From Planctomycetota bacterium (lineage in GTDB: Bacteria > Planctomycetota > MHYJ01 > JACQXL01), in assembly GCA_016208805.1 (NCBI GenBank), contig JACQXL010000158.1, positions 1 to 7,336 on the forward strand: a stretch of 7,336 nucleotides of DNA, in the 5' to 3' direction. The notes beneath the pieces are model-generated. The model was not told where the DNA came from and did not search any database. It saw only the letters and a program-made list of their open reading frames with translations. Position numbers and translations under genes: made by a program. Position 1 is the first letter of the stretch. Each line of letters begins with the position of its first letter. Below are positions 5,454-7,336 of this stretch, one piece after another.

Positions 5454-6710
5454 TTATCTCCTGCGCATACCACCCGGCCGGCCAGGCGCAAAGGGGTTGA
5501 CCATATTATCTTCCTGGCCTTTCTGCAACACACCCGTGATGACTTCGTCGCCTTCCTTGAGTTCGCCTTTTCCGGTATTAGCATCTGAGCCACCATCAGA
5601 AACGAGTTCGGTGAAGGAGTTGTCCGTAATGCCGGTTTTGACCGGTATGCCTTTAACCCCGCCGCCGGCTTCGACCCAGACCATCTGCCGTTTCTTTAAT
5701 CCCTTCTGCCGTTTCTGGTCCGGCTGTTCCGTATCCCGGCCGTTGGTTATCTGGCCGGGCTCGGGCTCAAACCTGAGCGCCGCATTGGGGATTTTGATAA
5801 CGTTGACACGGCTGGCCACATCCACGGTCAGGTTGGCCGTCATTCCGGGCATAAGTTTCTCATCCGGGTTATCAGCATTGATAATGACCGTGTAGGTAAC
5901 CACGTTCTGGACGGTGGTGGAGGACAGGTAAATCTGGTCCACAATGCCGTTGAATTCAAGGTCGGCATAGGCATCAACCATGAATTTAATCTTCTGGCCG
6001 GTCTTAATCTTGCCGATATCGGCTTCGGAGACGCTGGCCTGGACGCGGACTTTCTTGAGGTCGTTGGCAATGATGAACAGTGTCGGGGCGGATAAACTGG
6101 CCGCCACGGTCTGGCCTGCATCCACATTGCGGGAAATGACCACGCCGTCTATGGGCGATTTAATCGTGGTGTAGTCCAGGTTAATCCTGGATACCTGCAG
6201 GGCCGATTTGGATTGCTCCAGCGAGGCCAGCGCTATTTTGACCTGGGCGACCAGCGAATCGCGGCTGGCCACGGCCGTATCAAGTTCGGATTTGGAAATC
6301 AGGTCGCGCTTGGTGAGTTCCTGGGAACGGGCTAATTCGTTTTCGGCCTGGACCAGGTTGGCCTTGACCCGCTCCACCTCGGCCTCGGCCCGGACCAGAT
6401 TGGCTACATCCTGGTCAACCCGTGCGGAAAACACGGACGGGTCTATCTGGGCCAGCAGGTCGCCTTCTTTCACCCGGGAGTTGAAGTCGGCATATAATTT
6501 CTTTATCGGGCCGGTCACCTGGGTGCCGACCTGGACCAGGGTGATGGGTTGAATCACGCCGGTGGCGCTGACGGTCTGAACAATATCGCCTTTTTCCACC
6601 TTTCCCAGCCGGTAGTTTACGACATTATTGCCGTTGCTGAACAAACCGGCCTGCCAGCCGATTGCGGCGATAACAAGAAGTATGATGCCGATGATGATTA
6701 ACTTTTTCAT
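5454..6710 (-). CDS. macA: MacA-type periplasmic adaptor (membrane fusion protein)
   Basis: Adaptor of 418 aa linking the inner-membrane permease to the outer-membrane channel. It has an N-terminal membrane anchor (KKLIIIGIILLVIAAIGW, 2-19) and a lipoyl half-domain (GTQVTGPIKKLYADFNSRVKEGDLLAQID, about 62-90). An alpha-hairpin coiled coil follows (about 95-178), then the second lipoyl half (TTIKSPIDGVVISRNVDAGQTV, about 181-202). Beta-barrel and membrane-proximal domains (about 210-400) complete it. The C-terminus is basic and glycine/proline-rich (APGRPGGMRRR). These are the hallmarks of the HlyD/MacA family. A short extra run (371-383, SDGGSDANTGKGE) sits before LKEGDEVITG, where relatives usually have a tight turn. 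ATG 6710 overlaps the stop of the outer-membrane factor by ATGA and follows AAAAGGAGA at 7 nt, which indicates translational coupling. Gene symbol by similarity; substrate unknown. Confidence 0.92.
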   Translation of the reverse strand: MKKLIIIGIILLVIAAIGWQAGLFSNGNNVVNYRLGKVEKGDIVQTVSATGVIQPITLVQVGTQVTGPIKKLYADFNSRVKEGDLLAQIDPSVFSARVDQDVANLVRAEAEVERVKANLVQAENELARSQELTKRDLISKSELDTAVASRDSLVAQVKIALASLEQSKSALQVSRINLDYTTIKSPIDGVVISRNVDAGQTVAASLSAPTLFIIANDLKKVRVQASVSEADIGKIKTGQKIKFMVDAYADLEFNGIVDQIYLSSTTVQNVVTYTVIINADNPDEKLMPGMTANLTVDVASRVNVIKIPNAALRFEPEPGQITNGRDTEQPDQKRQKGLKKRQMVWVEAGGGVKGIPVKTGITDNSFTELVSDGGSDANTGKGELKEGDEVITGVLQKGQEDNMVNPFAPGRPGGMRRR

Positions 6711-7336
6711 AATTTGGTCTCCTTTTCAAAGGTAGTTTTCCGAATAAGCGCAATGGCAATCTGGTAATTGAATTCGGCCTGGACATAGTTGGAACGGGCC
6801 GTGGCCAGCGAGACCTGGGCATCGGTCAGTTCCACGGATGAGGCCTTGCCGACCTCGTAGCGCTGTTGGACGAGAATCAGGTTTTCCTCGGCCTGTTTGA
6901 CGGCCAGGCCGGAAATCCGGAGACTCTGGGTGGCGTCTTCCAGTTGGGCCAGGGCGCGGTTGAGGTCAAGATATAATCGTTGTTCCAGTTCGGCCCGCTG
7001 GGCACGGGCTATCCTTAAGTTTGCGACCGAGTCATTTATCTGATTAACTTTCTGGAATCCCTGAAAAATATTGAACCTGACGGTCCCGCCCAACAGCCAG
7101 TTCCAGACCAGCGGGAAATCGGAACCGCTCCAGGTATAACTGCCGTTGATGGAGACGGACGGATATAAATCGGAAATTGATTTATCAACTGCGGCATAGG
7201 CGGCCTTCTCATAGGCCATCTGGGCCAGCAGTTCCGGGTTATTTAAGCGCGCCTTTGACCAGAGTTCGTCTAATTGGTAGGTTATCTCGGGCGGCGTGGC
7301 CGGCGTCTGAACGGTATACGGCGGGTCTTCGGCCAG
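6707..7336 (-). CDS. TolC-family outer-membrane factor, C-terminal part (cut by right window edge)
   Basis: The frame is open from the right edge, so the 209 visible residues are the C-terminal half of a larger protein (relatives are about 400-500 aa). It would form the trimeric outer-membrane and periplasmic tunnel of the pump. Visible features fit the second OEP repeat. A helix start NPELLAQMAYEKAAYAAVDKS leads into a strand pair DLYPSVSINGSYTWSG and the second strand region (GGTVRFNIFQGFQ). Long amphipathic helices follow (about residues 100-200), including the conserved RYEVGKASSVELTDAQVSLATARSNYVQAEFNYQIA. The internal ATG at 7219 is not the start. The signal peptide and promoter lie beyond the right edge. 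The stop overlaps the adaptor start by 4 nt (ATGA), placing it first in the visible efflux operon. Confidence 0.88.
   Translation of the reverse strand: MAEDPPYTVQTPATPPEITYQLDELWSKARLNNPELLAQMAYEKAAYAAVDKSISDLYPSVSINGSYTWSGSDFPLVWNWLLGGTVRFNIFQGFQKVNQINDSVANLRIARAQRAELEQRLYLDLNRALAQLEDATQSLRISGLAVKQAEENLILVQQRYEVGKASSVELTDAQVSLATARSNYVQAEFNYQIAIALIRKTTFEKETKL
6718..6726 (-). promoter_or_regulatory. Ribosome binding site of the adaptor gene
   Basis: AAAAGGAGA lies inside the end of the upstream gene, 7 nt before ATG 6710. With the ATGA overlap it supports coupled translation of the outer-membrane factor and the adaptor. Confidence 0.8.

Noticed and set aside
6707..7219. Complete 170-aa gene starting at ATG 7219
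   Set aside because: The frame is open upstream to the window edge and the upstream residues fit the TolC family, so it is the end of a larger gene.

Overview
The window looks like chromosomal DNA from an uncultured, diderm (Gram-negative-type) bacterium. The outer-membrane factor plus periplasmic adaptor pair implies an outer membrane, and the strong Shine-Dalgarno sites and consensus sigma-70 promoter are bacterial. Small inverted-repeat families fill almost every spacer, a style I associate with environmental genomes of the Planctomycetota/Omnitrophota kind. That taxonomic guess is weak and rests on no marker gene.

Layout. (1) 1-893, minus: the N-terminal 297 codons of an N6-adenine DNA methyltransferase, cut by the left edge, with its own near-perfect sigma-70 promoter; this part is visibly more AT-rich than the rest. 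(2) 894-1185: a divergent intergenic region with a 26-bp dyad just before the next gene. (3) 1186-1986 and 2151-3197, plus: two genes with excellent ribosome binding sites. The first (266 aa) is unrecognised. The second (348 aa) is built of decapeptide repeats and has a non-repetitive C-terminal domain, like a phage tail-fibre or other extended surface protein. The spacer between them holds three consecutive hairpins. (4) 3198-3318: a convergent spacer filled by a nested inverted repeat. (5) 3319-7336, minus, read from right to left: an efflux operon made of an outer-membrane factor (partial, cut by the right edge), a MacA-type adaptor, a MacB-type ATPase and a MacB-type permease. ATPase and permease are separate polypeptides, not fused as in E. 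coli MacB.

The four operon products would form a tripartite ABC pump: the ATPase powers the permease, which works through the adaptor on the outer-membrane channel to expel a substrate not identifiable here. The methyltransferase probably belongs to a restriction-modification or other DNA-modification locus lying to the left. The middle pair may be a phage-derived or surface-structure cassette.

The most interesting signal is a related short sequence, a 19-bp block (17 of 19 identical) followed by a small hairpin with a 6-nt loop. It sits in the same reading frame inside two adjacent but non-homologous genes, the ATPase and the permease, and in both adds residues where the family normally has none. 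It resembles in principle the protein-coding palindromic elements known from Rickettsia. Three further inverted-repeat families occupy the three spacers at and downstream of macA, the ATPase gene and the permease gene.
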